From Bacteroidota bacterium (lineage in GTDB: Bacteria > Bacteroidota > Bacteroidia > Chitinophagales > LD1), in the NCBI GenBank assembly GCA_018267355.1, contig JAFDYP010000173.1:1-14405 (forward strand): a stretch of 14,405 bases of DNA. The letters run 5' to 3'. The notes under the pieces were generated by a model. That model did no database searches. It worked only from the letters and a program-made list of their open reading frames with translations, and was not told where the DNA came from. The translations under genes and the position numbers were made by a program. Every line of letters begins with the position of its first letter. Position 1 is the first letter of the stretch. This document shows positions 5,919 to 14,405 of this stretch, one piece after another.

Positions 5919-7388
5919 CTATGACAGGAGTGCAAGCCGCTCTAACAGCCAGAGCAGCTGTACATCTACACCAGCTATCTGCCGCCACCGCGCATAGTCT
6001 GCACGCAGCTCCTCCTGTAGCGATGTCATGGCTTCTTTCTGCTGGTCTTTGGTTTTGAGCCCGGCGCCGGCATAGCGGAGATAAAAGTCTATGATGCTGA
6101 GCTGGCGTGAATAATCACCCGTTTTGATCGCTTTGACAGAGCGGCGCATATTCTTCAGCTCAGTGGCAGCCAACGCATATTCATGCCGCATGAGGAATGA
6201 GATCGTGTAGACGAAACGAGAAATGATCTGCAGGGGTACTGATAGCTCAGCCTCCCTGGGCAGGAGCTTCAGCGCTTCATCATCATTGCCGAGGTAGAGA
6301 TAGAAATATGCCAGGAAGAGGCGGCCCTGATTTTTCAGCCGGTTGGCCTCTATCATTGCCTTAAAGTCGTGATAGATCCGGATGCCCTTTTCATATTGCT
6401 TCAGGTTGATCTGGTTTACCATATAGTTATGCACTGTAGAGAAGAAGTTAGGCCATTTGTATTGGGCGCCTTCCAGGATGCACTTCTCGAGATGGTAGTC
6501 TCCTTCTTCGTATTGCCCCTGTATGATCAGCTCAGTGGCTAGCTGATTTCTCGTAGCAAATCGTGCGCGGTGTGTCAGCACGGCGATGGCCTCCGGACTC
6601 TCCGTCAGCTCCAGAGTCTCCCGCAGCACCTCTATGCGGGTAGGGCCACTCGTCTGGTAGGTCTGCTTTTTCAGCGTAGTATACCGGGCAAAGACATCGA
6701 GATCTGATATATCTGAGAGGTCTATCTGCGTCTGGCCCGGGGTACGTGAGTCGTGGCCCGGGATCTGACCCGGCACTATGGTACGGAGTATGCTCTCCAG
6801 ATATGCCTGGCGGGCCTCTATCTCACGGAGGCGGTATAGAAAGCGCTTTTTCTCCTCGTGCTCCCACGACCGGAGCGCATCGAGCTGCTGGCTGATATTG
6901 TCTTGCAGTTTTGGCTGATTGTCTATCATCCAGAGGGACTTCATAGAGTACAGCGCTGCGGACTCCGAGAGACCTATCGTCTCAAAAGACTCCTGATGGG
7001 CCGAGGCAGCCTTGATCATATCATCTATATCAGAGCGAAAGAGCGTCTTGATGCCTCGCTCAAAGTAGGCGCGTGCGAGCCAATAGTTGTAGAGGCTGTC
7101 ATTTTTGGCCAGATGCGCCATAGCTGTGCGCTCGGCCAGGTATCTGTATAGTATCTCATTCAGCAGGCGGAGTTCATTGCGCAGCAGATAGTCTTTGGCC
7201 TTTGAATATTCTTCTCCGAAGACCTTTTTAAAAAGTGCGGCATTGTCAGGCTCTGCCTCTGACTTTGTGGTGATCAAAAGCTGGCGAAAAAGCTTGAGCA
7301 GGCCGGGCCTCTTGTGACCGGATAGGGATGCCTCGAGGTCTTTGACCTCCTCAGGAGTGAAAGCGCGGATAATATCCAACGTACGCAT
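5919..7388 (-). CDS. Conserved-looking helical protein of unknown function, TPR-like
   Basis: A 489-residue soluble protein with no signal peptide or membrane segment. It is predicted to be almost entirely alpha-helical, with paired helices of TPR-like character in the C-terminal half (for example LIIQGQYEEGDYHLEKCI, then QINLKQYEKGIRIYHDF and AYFYLYLGNDDEALKLL). The N-terminal part (DIIRAFTPEEVKDLEASL, then DYLLRNELRLLNEILYRYL around residues 66-84) resembles an uncharacterised protein type I associate with Bacteroidota, but I cannot name a family. Residues about 205-220 form a Gly/Pro/Asp-rich break between two helical blocks. It has no catalytic motif or DNA-binding domain. It lies directly upstream of the TPR-LuxR regulator and divergent from the giant collagen-like gene. 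The ATG at 7388 is the first in-frame start after an in-frame TGA two codons upstream. Confidence 0.75.
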   Translation of the reverse strand: MRTLDIIRAFTPEEVKDLEASLSGHKRPGLLKLFRQLLITTKSEAEPDNAALFKKVFGEEYSKAKDYLLRNELRLLNEILYRYLAERTAMAHLAKNDSLYNYWLARAYFERGIKTLFRSDIDDMIKAASAHQESFETIGLSESAALYSMKSLWMIDNQPKLQDNISQQLDALRSWEHEEKKRFLYRLREIEARQAYLESILRTIVPGQIPGHDSRTPGQTQIDLSDISDLDVFARYTTLKKQTYQTSGPTRIEVLRETLELTESPEAIAVLTHRARFATRNQLATELIIQGQYEEGDYHLEKCILEGAQYKWPNFFSTVHNYMVNQINLKQYEKGIRIYHDFKAMIEANRLKNQGRLFLAYFYLYLGNDDEALKLLPREAELSVPLQIISRFVYTISFLMRHEYALAATELKNMRRSVKAIKTGDYSRQLSIIDFYLRYAGAGLKTKDQQKEAMTSLQEELRADYARWRQIAGVDVQLLWLLERLALLS

Positions 7389-7392
7389 GCAT

Positions 7393-7424
7393 CAAATTTA
7401 TGCCTATTGATTTTGAATCCCATA
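7393..7424 (-). promoter_or_regulatory. Promoter of the 489-residue gene, possibly leaderless
   Basis: On the minus strand a perfect TAnnTTTG -7 box (TAAATTTG, 7393-7400) is preceded, with a 20-base spacer, by TATG (7421-7424), one mismatch from TTTG. The box ends only 4 bases before the ATG at 7388. Transcription starting at the usual distance would give an mRNA with almost no leader. Confidence 0.5.
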
Positions 7425-7552
7425 TGTTTTTGCGCGGGAGTAAATGAAATTGTCACAAACCTGAAGCTTTTAAATCGCCTAATTGGTTGTTTGTCATTGT
7501 ATTGTGATATTTTATTGTCAATCGTGGCAACTCATCTGCTATCACAAAGGGT

Positions 7553-7593
7553 AAAAATCTGACATAAAACAAACAGAGGAGAGTCAGACTTTT
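7553..7593 (+). promoter_or_regulatory. Leader hairpin upstream of the collagen-like gene
   Basis: TCTGAC (7558-7563) pairs with GTCAGA (7583-7588). After one A-C mismatch the stem extends through AAAA (7553-7556) / TTTT (7590-7593), with a 19-base loop. It lies 47 bases before the ATG of the giant gene. The arm ending in T residues gives it a weak terminator look, but the stem is AT-rich. No consensus plus-strand promoter with both boxes is visible in 7389-7639, so whether it is transcribed is uncertain. Confidence 0.25.
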
Positions 7594-7639
7594 GTCGTCA
7601 AGAAGTAAACCAAAAGTAAATCACTCAACCCACCCAATC

Positions 7640-10600
7640 ATGAGGAAGCTCATATTTTTTCTTGCGTTCGTCTATAGCCTCGGCGTGTTCGCTCAGGCTC
7701 CCCCCCAGGGCATCAACTACCAGACCATCGTGCGCAATGCGCAGGGGAGTGTGGTAGGCAATACGCATGTGGCGATACGCTTTACGATACATGATCAGAC
7801 TGCTACAGGCACGGTCGTATTTCAGGAGACGCATGCACTGACCACCAATCAGTTTGGACTCTTCAATGCAGTGATAGGTACCGGCGGCGGCAACCTGGCT
7901 ACAGTGTCATGGGGCAGCGGCCCGAAGTACCTGCAGGTAGAGGTAGATGTGAACGGCGGTACGAACTATACAGACATGGGTACCACGCAACTAATGAGTG
8001 TGCCCTATGCTCTCTATGCTGCCAATTCGGGTGGAGGATCCACAGGTGCTACAGGGCCGACCGGTCACACCGGTGCTACGGGTACCAATGGTAGCACGGG
8101 TGCTACGGGCCCTACCGGCGCTAATGGCTCTACCGGCGCCACTGGTGCGGGAACGACGGGTCCTACTGGTGCGAATGGAGCAACAGGTCCAACAGGCGCA
8201 GCAGGAACTAACGGTAATAACGGCGCAACGGGTGCTACTGGCGCAACTGGCGTTGGCGCAACCGGTCCCACTGGTGCGAATGGTGTGACAGGTCCTACAG
8301 GCGCAGCAGGAACTAACGGTAATAACGGCGCAACAGGTGCTACAGGTCCAACTGGCAATGATGGAGCAACTGGTCCCACTGGAGCAACAGGCGCTAACGG
8401 TAACGACGGTGCCACTGGCGCAACAGGTGCAAATGGTAATGATGGTGCGACTGGAGCAAACGGAGTAGACGGCGCAACCGGCCCAACTGGTCTTACCGGC
8501 GCTAATGGTTCTAATGGAGCTACAGGCGCAACTGGTCCAACTGGTGCGAACGGAAATGATGGCGTAACAGGTCCGACAGGCGCTAATGGTAATGACGGCG
8601 CAACCGGACCAACTGGTCCCAACGGTAATGATGGTGCTACTGGTCCAACAGGTGCGAATGGCAATGATGGCGCAACTGGGCCTACAGGAGCTAATGGTAA
8701 TGATGGAGCTACAGGTCCAACAGGTGCGAATGGAAATGACGGAGTAACCGGCCCAACAGGTCCTGCAGGATCAGGTGGCGGTGCTACCGGCCCAACAGGT
8801 CCTTCGGGAAATGATGGCGTGACTGGCCCTACAGGCGCAAATGGAAATGATGGAGCCACTGGTCCTACCGGTGCAAATGGAAATGATGGTGCGACAGGTC
8901 CCACTGGTGCGAATGGAAACGACGGCGCTACTGGCGCAACTGGAGCAAACGGTAATGATGGTGCTACCGGCCCAACAGGTCCCACTGGTCCGACAGGATC
9001 AGGTGGCGGTGCTACCGGCCCAACAGGTCCTTCGGGAAATGATGGCGTGACAGGCCCAACTGGTGCTAACGGCAATGATGGCGTGACTGGTCCTACCGGT
9101 GCAGATGGTACCAATGGTTCTAACGGAGCTACTGGTGCAACTGGGGCAGACGGCGCTACAGGTCTAACAGGTGCGAATGGTAATGATGGCGCAACTGGGC
9201 CTACAGGAGCTAATGGTAACGATGGAGCTACAGGTCCCACCGGTCCTACTGGCTCAGGTGGCGGTGCCACAGGTCCAACAGGTCCTTCAGGTAATGATGG
9301 TGTGACTGGCCCCACTGGTGCGAATGGAAATGATGGCGCTACTGGTCCAACTGGTGCTAACGGTAATGATGGCGTGACTGGTCCTACGGGAGCAAATGGG
9401 AATGACGGAGCTACTGGCCCGACAGGTCCTTCGGGAAATGATGGCGTGACTGGCCCTACAGGCGCAAATGGAAATGATGGTGCAACTGGTCCAACTGGTG
9501 CTACCGGCAATGATGGCGTAACCGGTCCAACCGGCGCTAACGGTAACGATGGTGCGACTGGTCCTACCGGAGCTAATGGAAATGATGGTGTGACAGGCCC
9601 TACAGGCGCAAATGGAAATGATGGCGCAACCGGTCCAACAGGTCCTAACGGTAATGATGGTGCGACAGGTCCCACAGGATCGAATGGAGCAGATGGGGTA
9701 ACCGGTCCAACTGGTGCGAACGGAAATGATGGCGCAACAGGTCCCACCGGTCCGACTGGAGCAGGCGGTGGTGCTACTGGTCCGACAGGCCCTTCAGGTA
9801 ATGACGGTGTGACAGGCCCAACGGGTGCGAATGGCAATGATGGCGCTACTGGTCCAACTGGTGCTAACGGCAATGATGGTGTAACTGGCCCTACAGGTCC
9901 TACAGGCGCCGATGGTACCAATGGTTCTAACGGAGCTACAGGTGCAACTGGATCTAATGGTAATGATGGTGCTACAGGTCCAACTGGTCCTACAGGTGCT
10001 GATGGTACCAATGGTTCTAATGGAGCTACGGGTGCGACTGGTGCAACTGGATCTAATGGCAATGATGGAGCAACCGGGCCAACTGGTCCGACTGGTGCAG
10101 ATGGTACCAACGGTTCTAATGGAGCTACCGGTGCAACTGGATCTAATGGTAATGATGGCGCAACCGGTCCAACAGGTGCGAATGGTAATGATGGCGCAAC
10201 TGGGCCAACTGGTCCTACTGGAGCCAACGGTACCAATGGTTCTAACGGAGCTACGGGTGTAACAGGTGCCAATGGCAATGATGGTGCAACCGGTCCAACA
10301 GGTCCTACAGGAGCCAATGGTACCAATGGTTCTAACGGAGCTACTGGTGCAACTGGGGCAGACGGCGCAACAGGTCCAACTGGTGCTAACGGCAATGATG
10401 GAGTAACTGGTCCTACCGGAGCTAATGGCAACGATGGCGCTACAGGTCCCACAGGTCCGACAGGAGCAGGCGGTGGTGCCACAGGTCCGACAGGTCCTTC
10501 GGGTAATGACGGCGTAACAGGACCAACTGGTCCAACAGGTGCCGATGGTACCAATGGTTCTAATGGTGTTACAGGTGCGACAGGTCCAACTGGTGCTGAT

Positions 10601-13600
10601 GGTGCTAACGGTTCTAATGGAGCTACCGGTGCAACTGGATCTAATGGTAATGATGGAGCAACCGGGCCAACAGGTCCTACTGGTGCCAACGGTACCAATG
10701 GTTCTAACGGAGCTACTGGTGTAACAGGTGCCAATGGCAATGATGGTGCAACCGGACCAACAGGTCCTACCGGTGCTGCTGGTACCAATGGTTCCAATGG
10801 AGCTACGGGTGCGACCGGTGCAACTGGATCTAATGGCAATGATGGAGTTACAGGCCCAACAGGTCCGACTGGTGCCAATGGTACTAATGGTTCTAATGGA
10901 GCTACAGGGGCTACAGGTGCAGACGGCGCGACGGGTCCTACTGGTCCTACAGGTGCTGATGGTACTAATGGTTCTAACGGAGCTACCGGTGCTACCGGTG
11001 CAACTGGATCTAATGGCAATGATGGAGCTACAGGCCCAACAGGTCCGACTGGTGCAGATGGTACTAACGGTTCCAATGGAGCTACGGGTGCTACTGGTGC
11101 AACTGGATCTAATGGCAATGATGGCGCTACAGGCCCAACAGGTCCGACTGGTGCCAATGGTACTAATGGTTCTAATGGAGCTACCGGTGCGACTGGTGCA
11201 ACTGGATCCAATGGTAATGATGGAGCAACCGGCCCAACAGGTCCAACCGGTGCTGATGGTACCAATGGATCTAATGGTGCTACCGGGGCAGACGGCGCGA
11301 CTGGCCCAACTGGTGCTAATGGAAATGATGGTGCTACTGGTCCGACTGGTCCATCAGGGCCGGACGATCAGACGCTGTCTATCAGCGGTGATACTCTGAG
11401 CATCTCAAATGGAAACTCTGTCTCCCTGAGTGGCATCAAGGGCTGGCAGCTGACAGGCAATAGCGGTACTACAGTCGGCACTAACTTTATCGGCACCACT
11501 GATGCGCAGCCGCTGGAAATAAAGGTGAATAACCAGATGGCAGGTTACCTCGACTATAACAATAATATCAATACAACCTGGGGCTATCAGGCGCTGAATA
11601 GCAACACCACCGGCGGTGCAAATACGGCGATAGGCTACCAGTCTATGCAGGCCAATACTACCGGAAGTATCAATACCGCAGTGGGAGATTTTACTATGCT
11701 CAGCAATACCACCGGCGGCTCCAATGTAGCTATGGGTATGAATGCGCTGAAGTATAATACGACCGGCAGTTATAATACAGCGATAGCCGCCGGTGCTCTG
11801 AACAACAATGGTACAGGGAGCAGTAACACAGCTATAGGATATGTAGCCCTGAATCAGAATACCACCGGATCTAATAATACTGCCGCAGGCCAGCAATCAC
11901 TCTACTGGAATACATTGGGAACGGACAACGCAGCTTTTGGCTATCAGGCCCTGCAGTCTAATACTACTGCCGGAAACAATACGGCCATAGGCGATGGTGC
12001 CCTCAGTACTCAGTCGTACAACAATGGCGGTGCTACGTGGACTAGTGACAATACGGCCGTGGGCTATCAAGCGCTCAAGGCTAACCAACCCACCTCTGCC
12101 AATACGGGATACCAAAATACAGCAGTGGGCAGTAAGGCACTAATGAGCAATACTACCGGCTATGCCAATACGGCTATGGGATACCAATCTATGAATACAA
12201 ATACTACCGGTGTAAATAATACAGCGCTCGGATGGCGCGCCCTGGCCAATAACAGTACTGCCAATGGAAATACTGCCGTAGGCTTCTGGTCTCTGGTCAC
12301 TAACTCTACCGGTGCCTACAATAGCTCTATAGGCCTGGATGCCTTGCAGAGCAATACTACTGGTGGCTATAACGTGGCTTTGGGCGCCTGGGCACTCAAT
12401 AGTAATACGACTGCCAATAATAACATTGGTATCGGCTTTGAGGCGCTGAAGCTCAACTCTACAGCAGGCAATGCTACAGCAGTAGGCTATCAGGCACTGC
12501 GAAATGCCACCGTAGCAGGTACCGCTCTCGGCTATCAGTCTCTGTTTAGCAATACGACCGGTACTACCAATACTGCTATCGGCTATCAGTCTTTATACAA
12601 GGATTCTATCGGATCGGGCAATGTAGCACTAGGCTATCAGGCAGGATACAACGAGACAGGCAGCAATACGCTTTATATAGATAACAGTAACACTACCACG
12701 CCGCTTGTCTATGGTGACTTTGCCAATAATCATCTGACAATAAATGATAGCCTGACCAGCAAATATCTGCAAATGACCAATGGTGCTGTCAGCGGGTATA
12801 TTCTACAGAGCGATGCGAGCGGTAACGGCACCTGGGTAAGCCCGTCTGCGATCACAAATAATACTGATTCACAGAACCTCTATCTCAGCGGTACCAATCT
12901 GTCTATTGGCGGAGGTAATACGGTCTCTCTCAGCAGCCTGACCGGCTGGAGCCTGACCGGCAATAGCGGAACCACTGTCGGCACCAACTTCCTCGGGACG
13001 ACAGATGCGCAGGCGCTGGAATTTAAGGTGAATAACAACAAGGCCGGCTATATTGATTATACCTCTCCTAACAATACCTCCCTGGGCTATCAGGCTGCCA
13101 ATGCTGTCACGACTGGTACCGGCAATGCAGCCCTGGGCTATCAGGCGCTGACCAGTGCTACGACCGGTGGCGCTAATACTGCTATAGGCTATCAGGCGCT
13201 GAGAAGTAATACTACAGGCGGGAATGGCACAGCGGTGGGCTACCAGGCCCTGGCAAACTCTACAGCAGGTGGTACAGCGGTGGGCTTCTGGGCGCTGACC
13301 AGCAATACTTCCGGAACTCAAAATACGGCAGTGGGTAGCAATGCGCTTCAATCAAATACTACAGGGGGGGCAAATGTGGCCGTGGGGCAGCAGGCTCTTA
13401 ACTCAGGTACCACAGGAGGCAATAATACCGGTGTAGGTTATCAATCACTGAAAAGCCTCACTATAGGCGGGTACAATACAGGTATAGGTGTGCAAGCATT
13501 ACAGTCAATGACGACTGGTACAGATAATACTGCAATAGGAAACTATGCGCTCGGCAGCATGACCACGGCGTCACAACTCACCGCAGTAGGCGCACATGCG

Positions 13601-14404
13601 ATGAATAATACTACCACAGGAGCTAACGATGTAGCAGTCGGCTATTTAGCACTGTATGCAAATACGACAGGCGCTGATAATACGGCTGTAGGAACGGCAG
13701 CACTGACAAACTCGACTACCGCCAGCTATAATACTGCTGTGGGATGGGAAGCTATGAAGGCTGCTACCACAGGCAATAACTCTACAGCTCTGGGACACTG
13801 GTCACTGCATAGCAATACTACCGGCGCCAGTAATGTGGCGTTAGGATCTCTTACCTTGAGTTTGGATACACTGGGCAGCAATAATACAGCAGTAGGATAT
13901 GCAGCCGGCCAGAATAACCTGGGAAGCAGCAACGTATTCCTGGGTCATTATGCCGGTATGGATGAGACGGGTAGTAATAAGCTTTATATAGACAATACGA
14001 ATACTACTACACCGATGATCTATGGAGACTTTGTCAATAACCATGTGACCATCAATGATAGTTTGACCAGCAAATATCTGCAGATGACCAATGGAGCGAC
14101 AGCAGGCTATATTCTCCAGAGCGATGCTAGTGGTAACGGTACATGGGTAAACCCGTCTACACTATCTACAGCGACTGTAAGCAATACGATCAGTGGCAAC
14201 ACGATAAGCACCACAGTGAATGGCACTACGGGCACGGCAGTCACAGTACCTAATATTTATACGGCTGACGGGACACTGACAGGAGTGCGCACCGTCACGA
14301 TGGGTGCAAATGATCTCACATTCAGTGCTACCTCCGGCAACTTTACTTATAGCCCATCAGGAAATGGTAATGCCTCGATGGGTAAAAACCTGACTGTATC
14401 CGGC
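7640..14404 (+). CDS. Giant secreted collagen-like / beta-roll fibre protein (3' end outside window)
   Basis: The frame is open for 2255 codons to the window edge without a stop. Residues 1-18 are a signal peptide ([18 protein letters not shown]). Residues about 19-130 form a domain frequent at the start of Bacteroidota surface proteins, with [30 protein letters not shown] and [12 protein letters not shown]. Residues 136-1242 are collagen-like. Residues 1243-1310 are a connector, 1311-1681 a stack of about 21 YadA-head-like repeats, 1682-1810 a second connector, and 1811-2118 a stack of about 18 such repeats. A third connector ([20 protein letters not shown]) then runs off the edge. Collagen triple helices and YadA-like beta-rolls are both trimeric, so the product is probably a homotrimeric extracellular fibre. 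Relatives often end in a peptidase-S74 intramolecular chaperone, which would lie outside the window. Export route and ligand are unknown. The start is the only ATG giving a signal peptide; no Shine-Dalgarno site is visible, as is usual in this phylum. Confidence 0.93.
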   Translation, partial: MRKLIFFLAFVYSLGVFAQAPPQGINYQTIVRNAQGSVVGNTHVAIRFTIHDQTATGTVVFQETHALTTNQFGLFNAVIGTGGGNLATVSWGSGPKYLQVEVDVNGGTNYTDMGTTQLMSVPYALYAANSGGGSTGATGPTGHTGATGTNGSTGATGPTGANGSTGATGAGTTGPTGANGATGPTGAAGTNGNNGATGATGATGVGATGPTGANGVTGPTGAAGTNGNNGATGATGPTGNDGATGPTGATGANGNDGATGATGANGNDGATGANGVDGATGPTGLTGANGSNGATGATGPTGANGNDGVTGPTGANGNDGATGPTGPNGNDGATGPTGANGNDGATGPTGANGNDGATGPTGANGNDGVTGPTGPAGSGGGATGPTGPSGNDGVTGPTGANGNDGATGPTGANGNDGATGPTGANGNDGATGATGANGNDGATGPTGPTGPTGSGGGATGPTGPSGNDGVTGPTGANGNDGVTGPTGADGTNGSNGATGATGADGATGLTGANGNDGATGPTGANGNDGATGPTGPTGSGGGATGPTGPSGNDGVTGPTGANGNDGATGPTGANGNDGVTGPTGANGNDGATGPTGPSGNDGVTGPTGANGNDGATGPTGATGNDGVTGPTGANGNDGATGPTGANGNDGVTGPTGANGNDGATGPTGPNGNDGATGPTGSNGADGVTGPTGANGNDGATGPTGPTGAGGGATGPTGPSGNDGVTGPTGANGNDGATGPTGANGNDGVTGPTGPTGADGTNGSNGATGATGSNGNDGATGPTGPTGADGTNGSNGATGATGATGSNGNDGATGPTGPTGADGTNGSNGATGATGSNGNDGATGPTGANGNDGATGPTGPTGANGTNGSNGATGVTGANGNDGATGPTGPTGANGTNGSNGATGATGADGATGPTGANGNDGVTGPTGANGNDGATGPTGPTGAGGGATGPTGPSGNDGVTGPTGPTGADGTNGSNGVTGATGPTGADGANGSNGATGATGSNGNDGATGPTGPTGANGTNGSNGATGVTGANGNDGATGPTGPTGAAGTNGSNGATGATGATGSNGNDGVTGPTGPTGANGTNGSNGATGATGADGATGPTGPTGADGTNGSNGATGATGATGSNGNDGATGPTGPTGADGTNGSNGATGATGATGSNGNDGATGPTGPTGANGTNGSNGATGATGATGSNGNDGATGPTGPTGADGTNGSNGATGADGATGPTGANGNDGATGPTGPSGPDDQTLSISGDTLSISNGNSVSLSGIKGWQLTGNSGTTVGTNFIGTTDAQPLEIKVNNQMAGYLDYNNNINTTWGYQALNSNTTGGANTAIGYQSMQANTTGSINTAVGDFTMLSNTTGGSNVAMGMNALKYNTTGSYNTAIAAGALNNNGTGSSNTAIGYVALNQNTTGSNNTAAGQQSLYWNTLGTDNAAFGYQALQSNTTAGNNTAIGDGALSTQSYNNGGATWTSDNTAVGYQALKANQPTSANTGYQNTAVGSKALMSNTTGYANTAMGYQSMNTNTTGVNNTALGWRALANNSTANGNTAVGFWSLVTNSTGAYNSSIGLDALQSNTTGGYNVALGAWALNSNTTANNNIGIGFEALKLNSTAGNATAVGYQALRNATVAGTALGYQSLFSNTTGTTNTAIGYQSLYKDSIGSGNVALGYQAGYNETGSNTLYIDNSNTTTPLVYGDFANNHLTINDSLTSKYLQMTNGAVSGYILQSDASGNGTWVSPSAITNNTDSQNLYLSGTNLSIGGGNTVSLSSLTGWSLTGNSGTTVGTNFLGTTDAQALEFKVNNNKAGYIDYTSPNNTSLGYQAANAVTTGTGNAALGYQALTSATTGGANTAIGYQALRSNTTGGNGTAVGYQALANSTAGGTAVGFWALTSNTSGTQNTAVGSNALQSNTTGGANVAVGQQALNSGTTGGNNTGVGYQSLKSLTIGGYNTGIGVQALQSMTTGTDNTAIGNYALGSMTTASQLTAVGAHAMNNTTTGANDVAVGYLALYANTTGADNTAVGTAALTNSTTASYNTAVGWEAMKAATTGNNSTALGHWSLHSNTTGASNVALGSLTLSLDTLGSNNTAVGYAAGQNNLGSSNVFLGHYAGMDETGSNKLYIDNTNTTTPMIYGDFVNNHVTINDSLTSKYLQMTNGATAGYILQSDASGNGTWVNPSTLSTATVSNTISGNTISTTVNGTTGTAVTVPNIYTADGTLTGVRTVTMGANDLTFSATSGNFTYSPSGNGNASMGKNLTVSG
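8045..11365 (+). repeat. Collagen-like Gly-X-Y repeat region (about 369 triplets)
   Basis: This is the 9-base-periodic part of the giant gene, encoding about 1107 residues of Gly-X-Y. The main triplets are [21 protein letters not shown] and GVT. I found no Lys, Arg, Glu, Cys or aromatic residue in the part read codon by codon; Asp is the only recurring charge and one His occurs near the start. Phase is broken seven times: two one-residue deletions (8144-8161 and 8249-8257) and five one-residue insertions at G(S/A)GGG hinges (8768, 8996, 9251, 9758 and 10463). These sum to zero phase change. Exact short DNA copies are common, but synonymous third-position differences are scattered throughout. 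Confidence 0.97.
11570..12682 (+). repeat. First YadA-head-like beta-roll repeat stack (about 21 units)
   Basis: Inside the giant gene, about 21 copies of a roughly 17-residue unit with consensus NTA(I/V)GYQALxSNTTGxx encode residues 1311-1681. This is the pattern of the left-handed parallel beta-roll in trimeric autotransporter heads (YadA/Hep_Hag type), with the NTA-x-G core strand and a TTG turn. One unit (around 12010-12045) carries a longer insertion ([16 protein letters not shown]). The stack ends with a short [11 protein letters not shown] cap. Confidence 0.85.
12683..13069 (+). other. Connector between the two beta-roll stacks, duplicated around both
   Basis: This part of the giant gene encodes residues 1682-1810. 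Its first half ([19 protein letters not shown], then [13 protein letters not shown]) recurs after the second stack at about 14009-14150. Its second half ([19 protein letters not shown], then [16 protein letters not shown] and [14 protein letters not shown]) recurs before the first stack at about 11366-11545. These probably form the neck or trimerising joints between rod segments. Confidence 0.75.
13070..13993 (+). repeat. Second YadA-head-like beta-roll repeat stack (about 18 units)
   Basis: About 18 copies of the same 17-residue unit encode residues 1811-2118 and end in the same cap ([11 protein letters not shown]). The flanking connectors match those of the first stack almost residue for residue, so the whole module was duplicated. 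This copy is 63 residues shorter, equal to nearly four units, so units were gained or lost after duplication. Confidence 0.85.
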
Positions 14405-14405
14405 G

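Noticed and set aside
8065..11265. Minus-strand open frame of 1066 codons, rich in Pro-Val-Ala
   Set aside because: It is the exact antisense of the collagen repeat. Reverse complements of Gly, Pro, Thr, Ala, Asn and Asp codons in this phase cannot form stops, so a long open frame is forced. The sense frame has a signal peptide and domains on both sides.
8045..11365. CRISPR array or non-coding minisatellite
   Set aside because: The short period is 9 bases with no unique spacers between constant repeats, the coding frame is kept, and variation is mainly at third codon positions.
8841..11399. Plus-strand open frames rich in Met, Val, Leu and Gln in another phase of the repeat
   Set aside because: They are out-of-phase readings of the same Gly-X-Y repeats, and none has a plausible start or domain.
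11405..14044. Several minus-strand ORFs across the beta-roll repeats
   Set aside because: They are antisense to the continuous giant frame and arise from its repeated codons.

Overview
The window comes from a Bacteroidota genome, probably a sphingolipid-making lineage such as Chitinophagaceae (Sphingobacteria in the older sense). The evidence is fourfold. Several genes carry the phylum's promoter signature (a TAnnTTTG -7 box, with a -33 element 19-20 bases upstream). Clear Shine-Dalgarno sites are absent. A LuxR regulator has the TPR plus coiled-coil layout common in this phylum. The large secreted protein opens with an N-terminal domain typical of Bacteroidota surface proteins. The genus cannot be named from the sequence.

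Left part (1-3565): the tail of an unrecognised plus-strand ORF is followed by a terminator-like hairpin. Next comes a secreted protein with a CBM9/DOMON-like domain (230-1045). A convergent intergenic stretch with a palindromic element (1048-1107) separates it from a two-gene minus-strand operon. That operon encodes a sphingosine-1-phosphate-lyase-like PLP enzyme followed with no gap by a LysE-family exporter. Upstream of it are a bidirectional terminator and a tRNA-Asp(GTC) gene with a clear promoter.

Middle part (3566-7639): three minus-strand genes. They encode a small isoprenylcysteine-methyltransferase-like membrane protein, a TPR/coiled-coil/LuxR-HTH regulator, and a 489-residue helical protein of unknown function. 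A perfect 14-base palindrome lies between the first two. A 251-base divergent intergenic region separates the 489-residue gene from the giant gene on the right.

Right part (7640 to the window end): one open frame of 2255 codons that does not stop inside the window. It encodes a signal peptide, a domain of about 110 residues, an acidic Thr-rich collagen-like region of about 1107 residues (roughly 369 Gly-X-Y triplets, seven phase interruptions), and then two homologous modules. Each module has a connector and a stack of about 17-residue YadA/trimeric-autotransporter-like beta-roll repeats (about 21 and about 18 copies). A third connector is cut by the window end. This is the most interesting object here: a predicted trimeric extracellular fibre with a collagen stalk as long as that of animal fibrillar collagens. 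The long antisense ORF across the collagen region (8065-11265) is an artefact of the repeat composition.

Functional links are limited. The lyase and LysE genes form a clear operon. The regulator and the 489-residue gene are tandem, and the latter is divergent from the fibre gene, so local control of the fibre is possible but unproven.
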